From positions 1-50,105 of the forward strand of contig JAGGTJ010000121.1 in NCBI GenBank assembly GCA_021163815.1: a stretch of 50,105 nt of DNA, read 5' to 3'. The notes under the pieces were generated by a model. The model worked only from the letters and a program-made list of their open reading frames with translations, was not told where the DNA came from and ran no database searches. Below are positions 10,764-19,881 of this stretch, in pieces. The stretch comes from Deltaproteobacteria bacterium. GTDB lineage: Bacteria; Desulfobacterota; DSM-4660; Desulfatiglandales; Desulfatiglandaceae. Within the stretch, counting starts at the first letter, position 1. The number at the start of each line of letters is the position of its first letter. Both the position numbers and the translations under genes were made by a program.

Positions 10764-11288
10764 CCTCCTTAGTACTTATCAGCTTTGGCACGCCTCCGTA
10801 GTCATACCACATCTGGCGTCTACCACGCTCATCCAGATAAGGAAAAATAGATGCCTCAAAAGCGAGGCGCTGACGTTGTCCAATTAGGTCAACAGCTTTT
10901 CGGTAGTAGAAAAAGAACTGCCTTGCGGTAAGTGTTAGAATTGTCTGATGTGACCAACCGTAGGTTGATGCGAGGAGTGCGAAGCAGGAGGCGATATCTA
11001 AGGGTTTCCACCTGCTTCAGCGCCTCCTACATCAAGAATCCAGTTTCTGATCTCTGACATGGCAAGACTTGCAGCTTTAAGGCCAATGCCTTTCAGTTCT
11101 TCTTGATCCACTCCAAGAATGCACGCCAACTGCTTGTGAAAGACCTCGAAGCCAGCATTTTCATCGACCTTCAAAGCCTTGAGGAAGACATCAAGTCCGA
11201 TGTCCTTAACCTCATACTCCTTACCTGACAGCTTGAGCACTAACTTGTTCTCGCCGAGTAAGGCATCAATGTCTACCATCTTCTTCAC
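10702..11288 (-). CDS. Tail assembly chaperone GT-like fusion via -1 programmed frameshift
   Basis: Slippery A AAC CCT at 11001-11007, then -1 frame open for 99 codons (LDIASCFALLASTYGWSHQTILTLTARQFFFYYRKAVDLIGQRQRLAFEASIFPYLDERGRRQMWYDYGG...SYDRDR*), overlapping the tape measure start. Confidence 0.8.
10998..11288 (-). CDS. Tail assembly chaperone (G-like, zero-frame product)
   Basis: 96 aa ORF between tail tube and tape measure; ends immediately after slippery heptamer AAACCCT. Confidence 0.75.
   Translation of the reverse strand: MKKMVDIDALLGENKLVLKLSGKEYEVKDIGLDVFLKALKVDENAGFEVFHKQLACILGVDQEELKGIGLKAASLAMSEIRNWILDVGGAEAGGNP
11001..11007 (-). promoter_or_regulatory. Slippery heptanucleotide A AAC CCT (-1 PRF)
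   Basis: Minus strand GGA AAC CCT TAG; heptamer in X XXY YYZ phase. Confidence 0.8.
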
Positions 11289-11302
11289 TTTATACCTCCA
11301 TT

Positions 11303-11827
11303 TTAACTGCCGCTTTCAGCTGCTTCTTCATCACCAAAGTAATAAAGCACCTCGTTGTCATCAGGAAACGCCCTAAAGATAGTTTCGATGACACGTTGAG
11401 TCTCTCCGTCATAGGTGAGCTCAAAAGTTCCTATCGGCGCAGCCTTTGGAAAGCGTATCCAATCCTTTTTATCACTGGAAATTTCACCATCGACATACTT
11501 CTTCAGCAACAAACTCTTAGCCTTAGAAGAAAGCTTTGTGCCAACCAAACTTGAGCCTTTGATGCCTTCCTGACTGCCTAAAGACTTCTTAGTCTGATTG
11601 AGCGCAAGTGCTATAGAGTCGAGGGTGTAGTTTGCAAGTGGACATGTTATCGTTGCCCCTTGTCCAGTGATTACTTGATCCTCTGGCTCGGTGCCATATT
11701 GATCTGAAGAAAGATCAGCAACAGACTGCGAGAACGAAAGTCTAACGCCTCCTTGAGTCTTCCCTAAATCTTCTTCAGAATCTGCATCACCGAAATACAC
11801 ACGACAAGGTCCTAAATCCAAAGCCAT
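11303..11827 (-). CDS. Major tail tube protein
   Basis: 174 aa; MALDLGPCRVYFGDADSEEDLGKTQGGVRLSFSQSVADLSSDQYG; position upstream of chaperones. Confidence 0.75.
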   Translation of the reverse strand: MALDLGPCRVYFGDADSEEDLGKTQGGVRLSFSQSVADLSSDQYGTEPEDQVITGQGATITCPLANYTLDSIALALNQTKKSLGSQEGIKGSSLVGTKLSSKAKSLLLKKYVDGEISSDKKDWIRFPKAAPIGTFELTYDGETQRVIETIFRAFPDDNEVLYYFGDEEAAESGS

Positions 11828-11844
11828 TTTTCATCCCTCCTAAA

Positions 11845-12474
11845 TTAAATCTTTATAAAGCAGAATGATGCAACATCCTTAGAACGAAGCTCTGCCTCGA
11901 TATCCTGCCTAATTAACATCCTATAGCCCCATTTCCTGAAAAGCAGCTCCAGAGCTTTCTCAGAGAAGTACCAGATGTGCTCTCCAGGAACAAAATGCTT
12001 CCAAGTGAAGATGTCCTCGACGTCATCTACAATTGGCAAGCTCAAAAAAATCCATTCAGCTCCAATAAGTGGCACGATGTCAAGACGGCTCATATGCTCT
12101 AATGAGTCCCACATCGTCAAGACATCAATATCTGCTTTAAGGAAGCCGTGATCCCTATAGAAGTATGGATCATAATTAAACACTCTGATCAAATTACTCT
12201 CGTTGGCATCTCCAAAAGCCCGTGCGCCACATCCGTAATCCAACAGCACCAGCCTGCGGGTCGGAGTGTATTGATGAACAAAAGCCCATCTCGCCCTCTG
12301 AATAAGCCCTGATAACTCTGTTTTTTCTCGATACAGTTTGTAATGTAGAAGATAATCATCTCCATAACCCATCAATTGTCTCGGATCGGCAAAAAGGAAA
12401 CAATCCCTACATCGATAAATTTCACCATAACGTTCCAAAGGTTCGTTACAGATGGGGCAAAGTCTTGGATTCAT
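11845..12474 (-). CDS. SAM-dependent methyltransferase-like with N-terminal zinc ribbon
   Basis: CPICNEPLERYGEIYRCRDC ribbon; LLDYGCGARAFGDANES motif I-like; DVLTMWDSLEHM motif as in Methyltransf_23. Confidence 0.7.
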   Translation of the reverse strand: MNPRLCPICNEPLERYGEIYRCRDCFLFADPRQLMGYGDDYLLHYKLYREKTELSGLIQRARWAFVHQYTPTRRLVLLDYGCGARAFGDANESNLIRVFNYDPYFYRDHGFLKADIDVLTMWDSLEHMSRLDIVPLIGAEWIFLSLPIVDDVEDIFTWKHFVPGEHIWYFSEKALELLFRKWGYRMLIRQDIEAELRSKDVASFCFIKI

Positions 12475-14112
12475 CTAAAAATCCTCCGCAAAAAGGCATC
12501 GCTTTAGGCGCACGAAAGATGATGCAAAAGCGCCCATATGCTGTGCCATCGACGGTTGAAGAACCACACTCCAAAAACCCTTCTGAGCAAGTTCTGCATT
12601 CTTTGAAAGATCAGCCGAATTCTCTTCAACATCAAAAAGCCCGAAATCGTTTTTGAAAAAGTCCTTTCGCATCAAGAAAAGAAGATTAACGCCTCTCTTC
12701 AAACGATATTGGCCATACGGACTTGAAAAAACCTGCTGGCTTTCAGCTACATCATAAACAGGATGCTTCGCATTGAAGCATGAACACAATCCCACGCCTT
12801 CATGGTGCCGTCTTGCATATTCTAACGTTAAGATCATTCTCTGCGCCCAAAAAGGTTTGAAGATGGCATCTGGATCACAAACCGCCAAGTAGTCTACATC
12901 CTCTATCTTTTCAGCCTTTTTGAGAAGGAAGTTGTAAGAGGCACATGAGGGACACCGACATCGATGTCGTTGAGCTGCTTGATCCGCCTCAAAATAATGC
13001 ACCTCAATACCATCCACCTTGAAATCAAGCAACGCCTTCTTGACCCTTGGGTCAGTGCTGCCATCATTTAAAAACAAAACATGCCCTTCTTGAGGCTCAC
13101 TCTCTTTAAACGATTTTAGGAAGCTTTTTAGAAGATGATATCTATTAAAGCATGCCACGCAATAAGCAACTTTTCCATCACATTTAAACTTCCTACCCTT
13201 GACGGCCTTCTCCTTCTTCACAAATACCTTTCGACGTGGACGATACATCTTTGGAATGAAGTTGAGCATCTTCTGAATAACATCTCCCACCTCAATCCTC
13301 GTCATACATACTGGCTTTTTGCACATCCACCACGTCGATTTCTGAAAACATGGGGCACATGCCACATACTTCCTTACGACTGCATAATTCACCAGAAGAG
13401 GGTGAGATTTAGGAGTTGTCATCGGACCTTCAAGCAGCAAGACAGACGTTCCTACAGCATCAGCTACAACAGAAAGCCCTGTTGAGGGAGAAATCAGCAA
13501 ATTACATTGCTGCAAAACTTTTGCAGTCTGCCTCAAAGTCAGCTTTCCCGTATAGTCGATGCCTTTGCATCCTTCAAGCTCGCCATCCAATCCCAACAAT
13601 ACAACCTGATAGCCTAAATCTTGAAGCACTTCAGAAAGTTCAGGGAATTTATCCCACCTTTTCTTGACAGCTTGATTTGTTCTCGAACAGTTTGCTAATG
13701 CGATTGTGAAGTCCTTTTTTCGAATTTTTGGCTTAAGATCAGGCTTAAAGATGTATCCATCAAAATCATCCCATGAGGCGCCAATGCAATCGAGATAATG
13801 CTGCACTTCATGGATGCCTTGCTCTTGCCAGTTGATCGTCTTCACCTTGCGCCTGACAGCAGCCGGAACTGACCAGTTGAAGATGAAGACCTTCTCGTAG
13901 CCATCTTCGACATATTTCGTTCTTATCTTGTTGAAAATACCGTTGCTGATTTCCATCAAGGCAGGATGCTTCAAAAATTTCTCATCAGTAATCAAATCAA
14001 CTTCATATCCCCATCTCTTCAACACCTTAATAGCTGCTGTGAGAAAGATGAAATTACCAACTCCGTTGAGAAAGCATACAGCTACACGCATATCTGGCAA
14101 AGCTCCCGCCAA
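12475..14112 (-). CDS. Two-domain glycosyltransferase: N-terminal GT9-like, C-terminal GT2-like
   Basis: N-term MRVAVCFLNGVGNFIFLTAAIKVLKRWGYEVDLIT and LLISPSTGLSVVADAVGTSVLLLEGP; C-term VAYCVACFNRYHLLKSFLKSF...LFLNDGSTDPR...YLAVCDPDAIF. Confidence 0.8.
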   Translation of the reverse strand: MAGALPDMRVAVCFLNGVGNFIFLTAAIKVLKRWGYEVDLITDEKFLKHPALMEISNGIFNKIRTKYVEDGYEKVFIFNWSVPAAVRRKVKTINWQEQGIHEVQHYLDCIGASWDDFDGYIFKPDLKPKIRKKDFTIALANCSRTNQAVKKRWDKFPELSEVLQDLGYQVVLLGLDGELEGCKGIDYTGKLTLRQTAKVLQQCNLLISPSTGLSVVADAVGTSVLLLEGPMTTPKSHPLLVNYAVVRKYVACAPCFQKSTWWMCKKPVCMTRIEVGDVIQKMLNFIPKMYRPRRKVFVKKEKAVKGRKFKCDGKVAYCVACFNRYHLLKSFLKSFKESEPQEGHVLFLNDGSTDPRVKKALLDFKVDGIEVHYFEADQAAQRHRCRCPSCASYNFLLKKAEKIEDVDYLAVCDPDAIFKPFWAQRMILTLEYARRHHEGVGLCSCFNAKHPVYDVAESQQVFSSPYGQYRLKRGVNLLFLMRKDFFKNDFGLFDVEENSADLSKNAELAQKGFWSVVLQPSMAQHMGAFASSFVRLKRCLFAEDF

Positions 14113-14483
14113 AAGTCTTTAGAATCGCATCCAACGCAAAAAAGATCAAACAAACTCTGCCAACGTCCTGGCATCATAAACCTACGCAGCCAAATCAAGG
14201 GTATGCCATAGTTTTTCACAAAGCTGCAGACATTTAAATCCTTTTGAAAATCCAGCCCAACGTCTTTTACAACAACACCACTTGCATGAAGCAAAAGACT
14301 CAAGCCTCCATAGGTATATCTTTGGCAAACAAATCCGAACCTTTTGCATTCATTGAAAAAGTCTTCGACATCTTTTCCAATCCAGAAAAGATAAGGCTGT
14401 TCAGCTCTCCGAACCTTTATCTCAAGCACCTCTTTAGGAGGTGTTCTCTGTGCAGATTTGGAATAAAAAGGATGCGTTATCAT
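14082..14483 (-). CDS. Hypothetical protein coupled to glycosyltransferase
   Basis: 133 aa ORF overlapping both neighbours. Confidence 0.55.
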   Translation of the reverse strand: MITHPFYSKSAQRTPPKEVLEIKVRRAEQPYLFWIGKDVEDFFNECKRFGFVCQRYTYGGLSLLLHASGVVVKDVGLDFQKDLNVCSFVKNYGIPLIWLRRFMMPGRWQSLFDLFCVGCDSKDFWRELCQICV

Positions 14484-14881
14484 TCTCCTCTTATAAAAAG
14501 AAAGGTCATCGTAAAAATATAGCTTCCTCGTTTGTCTCGATCCACTGGAGCAGGCATTCCAATCACATTACAATACAGTACTGTGTCATCTAACTCCCCT
14601 TCAGGAAAGCCCGCCTTATGTGCAAAAAGTTCATAAATTTCATATGCCAAGTCTTCTGCATCAAGATATGCAAGGTCTTTGCAGATCACTTGAACAGGGC
14701 GTCTTTCAAGTCCGGATTCAGTCTCGATGGCTCCTGCAGATTCACCCACGATGACACATCGTGCAGGCGCATTATAGACATCTGCTCCTATAAACAAATC
14801 TTCATCAATCTTGAGCGAGGTCTGCGCCTCGATGTATTTAGTGATGTTTTCGACAAGACTCATGAATCTTACGAGCAACAA
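14480..14881 (-). CDS. Tail terminator / tail completion-like protein
   Basis: 133 aa, position after HK97 gp10-like ORF. Confidence 0.5.
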   Translation of the reverse strand: MLLVRFMSLVENITKYIEAQTSLKIDEDLFIGADVYNAPARCVIVGESAGAIETESGLERRPVQVICKDLAYLDAEDLAYEIYELFAHKAGFPEGELDDTVLYCNVIGMPAPVDRDKRGSYIFTMTFLFIRGE

Positions 14882-15248
14882 TTCCGATATATTTCTTGTA
14901 GTGGCGTAACATCTTTGCCTCTATCCACTTCGCCCCAGTTCCAGGAGTGTGATAGTGAAAAGGCGTACCCCAACGGCTAATGCCTTCATGAATAACGGTG
15001 GCATAACGCACTCCATGTGTCTCAAGGTATCCTACAACACCAATCATAAGGGGAACTATCCTTATAAAATGGCGGCTTTTCAAAAAGCCCGTCCGATAAG
15101 GCACCTTCGGGCACTCGTTGAAGGCGTCGTCTCGCAATGCCACCATTGCATCCCTTACACCTTCAACAGACGCTCCTTGAACATCTGCCTGAATCCTCGC
15201 AATCTTATTTCGCAGATTTCCAAAACCTGTTTTAATCGAGACTCTCAT
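14838..15248 (-). CDS. HK97 gp10-like head-tail joining protein
   Basis: MRVSIKTGFGNLRNKIARI...VRDAMVALRDDAFNECPKVPYRTGFLKSR pattern. Confidence 0.6.
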   Translation of the reverse strand: MRVSIKTGFGNLRNKIARIQADVQGASVEGVRDAMVALRDDAFNECPKVPYRTGFLKSRHFIRIVPLMIGVVGYLETHGVRYATVIHEGISRWGTPFHYHTPGTGAKWIEAKMLRHYKKYIGIVARKIHESCRKHH

Positions 15249-15547
15249 TGCAGCTCCACTTCAAGATGATGCACACCTCTATCATTTCGAGCCTTAACAA
15301 TGTTTCGCACTGATCTTGTTACACCATCCACCACGACTTCATCTTGTTGAGAAATATCCTGATCAGGCTTAAAAAACACGACAGTAGTAGATACGGAATG
15401 ATCTCCTGTCTCGTCTCTGGTGACGCCTTGACGAGATGACACAAATGCAGGCACATCCTTCTCAGTTTCTGTCGTCCTCCGACCCCCTGCAAGAGTCACC
15501 TTCACAACATCTACTGTATGCTTAAGAAAAGGATCAATTGAAATCAT
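15245..15547 (-). CDS. Head closure/neck protein-like
   Basis: 100 aa ORF in connector position. Confidence 0.45.
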   Translation of the reverse strand: MISIDPFLKHTVDVVKVTLAGGRRTTETEKDVPAFVSSRQGVTRDETGDHSVSTTVVFFKPDQDISQQDEVVVDGVTRSVRNIVKARNDRGVHHLEVELQ

Positions 15548-15926
15548 GCATCCCCCTCTTAAAAAGCGGCGTCACGAGAGATGTATCGGCCTCTGTAGCA
15601 TCTTTGAAGCTGTCAAGATAACTCCCTGCCCAAGGAGCTGCAGCTTTCTCCTCATAGAGTTGTGCCATCTTCTGATATCTCTCAAAGACATCTCTCAAAT
15701 CCTCAGTAAAATTCTCCGCTCGGTAGCGACTCGGTTCCGCTGCAAAATGAGCGCAAATGAGCCTACAGCACCTCGCAACACGCAAATAGAACTCAGACTG
15801 CTCAGAGATTATCTGATCAATCTCTTCGTCTTGCAACAGGACTCGATCTGGATTTGTATCTCCAATTTCCAGTCGAATCCTGTTGCGGGCTTCGTCTAAA
15901 GCTGTTGCATCGTAGCTAAACGTCAC
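15534..15926 (-). CDS. Head-tail connector-like protein
   Basis: MTFSYDATALDEARNRIRLEIGDTNPDRVLLQDEEI typical phage connector opening. Confidence 0.65.
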   Translation of the reverse strand: MTFSYDATALDEARNRIRLEIGDTNPDRVLLQDEEIDQIISEQSEFYLRVARCCRLICAHFAAEPSRYRAENFTEDLRDVFERYQKMAQLYEEKAAAPWAGSYLDSFKDATEADTSLVTPLFKRGMHDFN

Positions 15927-15940
15927 GGCATTACCTCAGA

Positions 15941-16948
15941 TTATGATGTTATAGTCCTACCAGCTGCAATAGCATCCTTAAAAAAGACGCCACAATCACT
16001 GGCAACCAGCTTGATGTCTTCATAGATCGACCCTTCAACTCTCGTGCCACGTTCCTTCTGCAGATAGAATTTTCGAATCGTAGCTTCGAGTCTTTCACCC
16101 TCACGACCTCGATATCTCGGGCGTGTCCACCTGAAGGTATATCCCCCAGAAGGCAGCCTCTTTGAGGGTCTCGGTGCAGCATAAACAAGCAGAGCGCCAT
16201 ACTGATCCAAAATATAAGAAAGAGACTCAGTCCCTTCAGGGCTTTCTGCGTAGATAGCAGACCCTACAAGATAGCGCTTGACTTCAAAAACCTTAGCCAG
16301 CAACTGCTCAGTAATGACTCCCGCTTGTGTATATTTGAAGCGGTCGACGATGTCGCTGTGATTTTTCAGTGTCTGATGCACCCGATTTGACACCACAAGA
16401 GTGTTCGGAATCAGGCCTGTAGTAGACTTGACGATGCTTTTCGCATCCTCGATATCGTCAATAGGGGTCGACCCAGACAAATCCCAGCATTTGAACTCAT
16501 CGGTTCCAGGGGTGTCAGTTTGTCCCTTTAAATCCTTGCCCCATACACCAGTTTTGAAGTATCTGTCAGCCCAGATTCTTTCACGCTTAATGCGAAGCTT
16601 CTCGATGACAAACTCCGTCGCCTCTCGATCCAGCTCAAAAATCTCATCTGCATTGTCTTCATCCTCTTCCGCATAATCCTTATGATAGCTCCACTCATCG
16701 CAATAGAATGTGCCCGGATCGAGCAATCCGTATCCGCCTCCAGCACTCTCTGTGAGAGGTGCTCGCTTTTGAGCCTCATCTCGAAACCAGTCATATTTGT
16801 TGTATCTTGCATACTTATCTGACTGCTTCTTAGATCGAACCACAGGGAATACGATATCAGCAATGTAGTCTGAAGGCTGATTCAAATACCCTATACTTAA
16901 ATTACTTAACAACGTATCAATGTGAAGATCAGATCCAGTCGGTTCCAT
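15941..16948 (-). CDS. Major capsid protein
   Basis: 335 aa; LLSNLSIGYLNQPSDYIADIVFPVVRSKKQSDKYARYNKYDWFRDEAQKRAPLTESAGGGYGL; position after decoration protein. Confidence 0.82.
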   Translation of the reverse strand: MEPTGSDLHIDTLLSNLSIGYLNQPSDYIADIVFPVVRSKKQSDKYARYNKYDWFRDEAQKRAPLTESAGGGYGLLDPGTFYCDEWSYHKDYAEEDEDNADEIFELDREATEFVIEKLRIKRERIWADRYFKTGVWGKDLKGQTDTPGTDEFKCWDLSGSTPIDDIEDAKSIVKSTTGLIPNTLVVSNRVHQTLKNHSDIVDRFKYTQAGVITEQLLAKVFEVKRYLVGSAIYAESPEGTESLSYILDQYGALLVYAAPRPSKRLPSGGYTFRWTRPRYRGREGERLEATIRKFYLQKERGTRVEGSIYEDIKLVASDCGVFFKDAIAAGRTITS

Positions 16949-16962
16949 ATCTCAAACCCTCC

Positions 16963-17325
16963 TTAAACTTTACCAAATTCCATCAGCGCCGAAATTGTGT
17001 CTCCCGAATCTCCAGCCTCAAGTGCAATTGCCCCATAACGCTGGCCAGATGTAGCTGTAACTCCCTTGCCGTTAGCATCAGAAGTCAACTTTGCACCCAC
17101 AGTAACTGTGCCTCCGAGAACCAACTTCGACACTCCAACTCTACGAACGCTCGCAGCTCTATCACTTTCAGGCTTGTTCTGCAGAATCCCGATAAGAGCA
17201 GAATCGGCAGCACCAGCCACATTGCAAGTATGTGCTGCACTCAACTTTACAAAATAATACTGCTTCTCAGAAAGATCTGCAGCAGCATCAAAACTTCTGT
17301 CATAAACTCTTTCCTCAATGGCCAT
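16963..17325 (-). CDS. Capsid decoration-like protein (DUF2190-like)
   Basis: 120 aa Gly/Ala-rich beta protein (IGILQNKPESDRAASVRRVGVSKLVLGGTVTVGAKLTSDANGKGV). Confidence 0.65.
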   Translation of the reverse strand: MAIEERVYDRSFDAAADLSEKQYYFVKLSAAHTCNVAGAADSALIGILQNKPESDRAASVRRVGVSKLVLGGTVTVGAKLTSDANGKGVTATSGQRYGAIALEAGDSGDTISALMEFGKV

Positions 17326-17327
17326 GA

Positions 17328-18011
17328 CTACTTCCTCCTTATGTATTCACGATATAAAGCAGGATTCGCACGAACAACTCGCTCCCATGCTTTCGTCTCG
17401 GAAAGACTGCTGTCTTTCTTCATCTCATCTTTTACAAGAGCATGCAGCTTAGCGTAGGCAGAGTCTTTACCATCTTCCATCCCTTCACCGCTGCTTCCAA
17501 TCTCTGTAAAAGCTGCAGATGCCTTGACCATTTCGCTCATACTACCGAAAACTTTCATAACGTCCTTTGCAAGCTCAGGACTCATCTTCTCAAGCGTCAG
17601 TATCATCTTAGAAATCTTCTCAACTTCGCCTGGGATTTGTTTCTCCTTGACTACATCTCTAAGTTCCATTAAACGGCGGGCATCTCTTTCTTTCTCAATC
17701 TGAGACTCCAGAGCCTTGACATGCTCCTTCAGCATCTTATAATCTGAATTATCTTTCTCAAAAACTCCCTTCAGTTCGGGAAGCTCCTCGCAGAGTTTTT
17801 TGAAAAAGTCTTCAGTTGCGAGCTCGTCCTTGCGATCCTTAAAAAGCCCCACAACATCTTCAGGCTCAAAAACCTTATACAGAGCCTTTTTCATCTCAGG
17901 CAGATCTTTTTTTATCTCAGGCAGCTCCTCTAAAGCCTTCTTTAAAGTTTCCGGTGTAAGTTGATCCTTATATTCCTTTAAAACATCCTCAAAACTCTTT
18001 TTGTTTGACAT
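17328..18011 (-). CDS. Candidate nested in-frame scaffold protein (internal start)
   Basis: In-frame ATG at 18011 (MSNKKSFEDVLKEYKDQL) preceded by GGAGGAACAAAGGAT; 227 aa. Confidence 0.45.
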   Translation of the reverse strand: MSNKKSFEDVLKEYKDQLTPETLKKALEELPEIKKDLPEMKKALYKVFEPEDVVGLFKDRKDELATEDFFKKLCEELPELKGVFEKDNSDYKMLKEHVKALESQIEKERDARRLMELRDVVKEKQIPGEVEKISKMILTLEKMSPELAKDVMKVFGSMSEMVKASAAFTEIGSSGEGMEDGKDSAYAKLHALVKDEMKKDSSLSETKAWERVVRANPALYREYIRRK

Positions 18012-18500
18012 ATCCTTTGTTCCTCCTTCTTCTTTCTTGAAGTTCTCATCCAAAAGTTTCCTTGCCATAGCACGTGCCGAATCCAGAGCTCCAGATGAAA
18101 TCTTTGCCTGAGCCCCTCTTCCTGAAAGCACTGCCCTCAGCGCATTCTCATTCAGCTTATCCGTAGACGGATTGACAACTGGAAAGATCAACAAATCTTC
18201 CCATTTTTCAGCATCTGCCTCTCCCAGCAAGCTCTTACTTGCAATCCAACTCTTCATGTCTTGAGGAGCATCCTCAACTCTCTGTGGAACTTCATCTGGC
18301 TTCTTTCCGCCATGGGCATAATACCCATCACGATATGCTTGAAAAGTCTTATCTACTCCAACCCATGAAGATGTCTCCGTACCGCTGAATGATGGCGTTC
18401 GTGCTCTGCTGAGTTCCTTCCGCATGAAAAACTTCTTGCGATTTGCAGGGTCAAAGGCCAGTGAGATTTCTTCGACCCTCGGTTTGATTTGTTTTGCCAT
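17328..18500 (-). CDS. Protease C-terminal-like/scaffold protein
   Basis: N-term VEEISLAFDPANRKKFFMRK typical of prohead proteases; C-term highly charged helical scaffold-like. Confidence 0.6.
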   Translation of the reverse strand: MAKQIKPRVEEISLAFDPANRKKFFMRKELSRARTPSFSGTETSSWVGVDKTFQAYRDGYYAHGGKKPDEVPQRVEDAPQDMKSWIASKSLLGEADAEKWEDLLIFPVVNPSTDKLNENALRAVLSGRGAQAKISSGALDSARAMARKLLDENFKKEEGGTKDMSNKKSFEDVLKEYKDQLTPETLKKALEELPEIKKDLPEMKKALYKVFEPEDVVGLFKDRKDELATEDFFKKLCEELPELKGVFEKDNSDYKMLKEHVKALESQIEKERDARRLMELRDVVKEKQIPGEVEKISKMILTLEKMSPELAKDVMKVFGSMSEMVKASAAFTEIGSSGEGMEDGKDSAYAKLHALVKDEMKKDSSLSETKAWERVVRANPALYREYIRRK

Positions 18501-18524
18501 CGTCAGCTCCTCCCCTTCTTCATC

Positions 18525-19061
18525 TTATTCTACATAATGCGCAGTCCCGCCTGCGCTAAATCCAACAAGGCTTTTGCCTATCTCCTTCCAAAGTTTGCCA
18601 TCAAAAACTTTGACAGCCACTATCCAAGAGCCTTCCTTGATGAGATGCTCTCCAATCTTGAAATCAAGAGGAGCGATGTAAGATTCCACCACCTTTACCT
18701 TGTCATTGATTCCCTGCGTATGACTGAATTTGACGTTGCGATAGTTTATCAAATACTCATGGGCTGCATCCTCTATATCATCCTTACTGATCCATTCATC
18801 ATCTGCATCAACGTACTCAGGCTCGAAGACAACGCCGTAGGCAATCTGCTTCTCTTTTTTCTGTTTGAAGAAAGAGACAACATGATCTCTCTGGGCTATA
18901 CTATTCGCTTGTCTGATGGCTTTAGCCTCACACTCTGATTGTGTGCCTCCTTCGTTTAGACATCTTTCCAAAACAGAATTCGCAACAGCTACCCACCGCT
19001 TCTTCTGTGCATCAGTAAGTCCTTTCTTATGCCGATCAACATCCCCTACATCCCAAGGCAT
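18525..19061 (-). CDS. XkdF-like/S78_2-like prohead protease
   Basis: QIAYGVVFEPEYVDADDEWISKDDIEDAAHEYLINYRNVKFSHTQGINDKVKVVESYIAP. Confidence 0.65.
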   Translation of the reverse strand: MPWDVGDVDRHKKGLTDAQKKRWVAVANSVLERCLNEGGTQSECEAKAIRQANSIAQRDHVVSFFKQKKEKQIAYGVVFEPEYVDADDEWISKDDIEDAAHEYLINYRNVKFSHTQGINDKVKVVESYIAPLDFKIGEHLIKEGSWIVAVKVFDGKLWKEIGKSLVGFSAGGTAHYVE

Positions 19062-19072
19062 CTGTCTCCTCC

Positions 19073-19095
19073 GTAAATTTAGTCGGTAAAATTAC
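19073..19095. promoter_or_regulatory. Dispersed palindrome site (B)
   Basis: GTAAATTTAGTCGGTAAAATTAC between 19100 stop and 19061 start, followed by GGAGGA SD on minus strand. Confidence 0.8.
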
Positions 19096-19099
19096 ACAT

Positions 19100-19447
19100 C
19101 TACTTCGTAAGAATAAGCTTTCCAGCCTTCGTCCTCCCTAAATGATACATCTGCTTTCGGTACATCAGCTCAAACGGAAATGGCGAATCATCATTGAGTT
19201 CTCGTTCATGTTTTAAAACAAATTTATGCGACAGCCTCACCTTCTCATTAGGCTTCAGTCTAAACCGCTCTTTGATAACGTCGCCTCCATGCAAAAGAGT
19301 AATCTCAACAGAAGATGCCTCTGCATCATAAAAGACAACTGCCGTCATCTCCTTCACAGCAGAAATCTCAATCGACTCCTCTTCCTGCTGCAGGCTGACT
19401 AAAGTTGAGCAGATGCTTACCGAACTTGTCTTTCGAATCTCATTCAA
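19100..19447 (-). CDS. Hypothetical protein
   Basis: 115 aa ORF overlapping upstream stop. Confidence 0.5.
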   Translation of the reverse strand: MNEIRKTSSVSICSTLVSLQQEEESIEISAVKEMTAVVFYDAEASSVEITLLHGGDVIKERFRLKPNEKVRLSHKFVLKHERELNDDSPFPFELMYRKQMYHLGRTKAGKLILTK

Positions 19448-19643
19448 GATACACGCCTCTCGGAAGATTTAGTGTATATTCCTCTGGCATGTCCCACAAG
19501 CCATATTTTACAAAATAATCCTTACAGTAAGCGCAGAATTTTCTGATGATTTTGTTAGGATCGTCTGTATACAACCTTCGCACTGTAAAGATCCTTCCAC
19601 ATCTCGGGCATTTCGCCTTGACTGAGGTAAATGATCTCACCAT
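19440..19643 (-). CDS. Small zinc-ribbon protein
   Basis: CPRCGRIF...CAYCKDYF. Confidence 0.6.
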   Translation of the reverse strand: MVRSFTSVKAKCPRCGRIFTVRRLYTDDPNKIIRKFCAYCKDYFVKYGLWDMPEEYTLNLPRGVYLE

Positions 19644-19650
19644 TCCCTCC

Positions 19651-19881
19651 CTATCTTATGAAAAAACTTATAAGTTTTGTAATCAGAAAGCTAATCACCG
19701 CAACAAATCCTCCGATTACACCTCCATAAAAACTTGCCTGACTGTCTCTCTTTGACTGTTGTTGAAGCATCTCCTCTATGCGATCAAGACGGGCGCAAAA
19801 AGCATGTTGTTTTTGCACCAACATCTTCATGCCCGATTCTAGTTGACCAATGATCCTGCTTAATTCATTAATCTCTGACAT
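19651..19881 (-). CDS. XhlA-like coiled-coil + C-terminal TM protein
   Basis: 76 aa: heptad N-term, C-term FYGGVIGGFVAVISFLITKLISFFIR. Confidence 0.55.
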   Translation of the reverse strand: MSEINELSRIIGQLESGMKMLVQKQHAFCARLDRIEEMLQQQSKRDSQASFYGGVIGGFVAVISFLITKLISFFIR

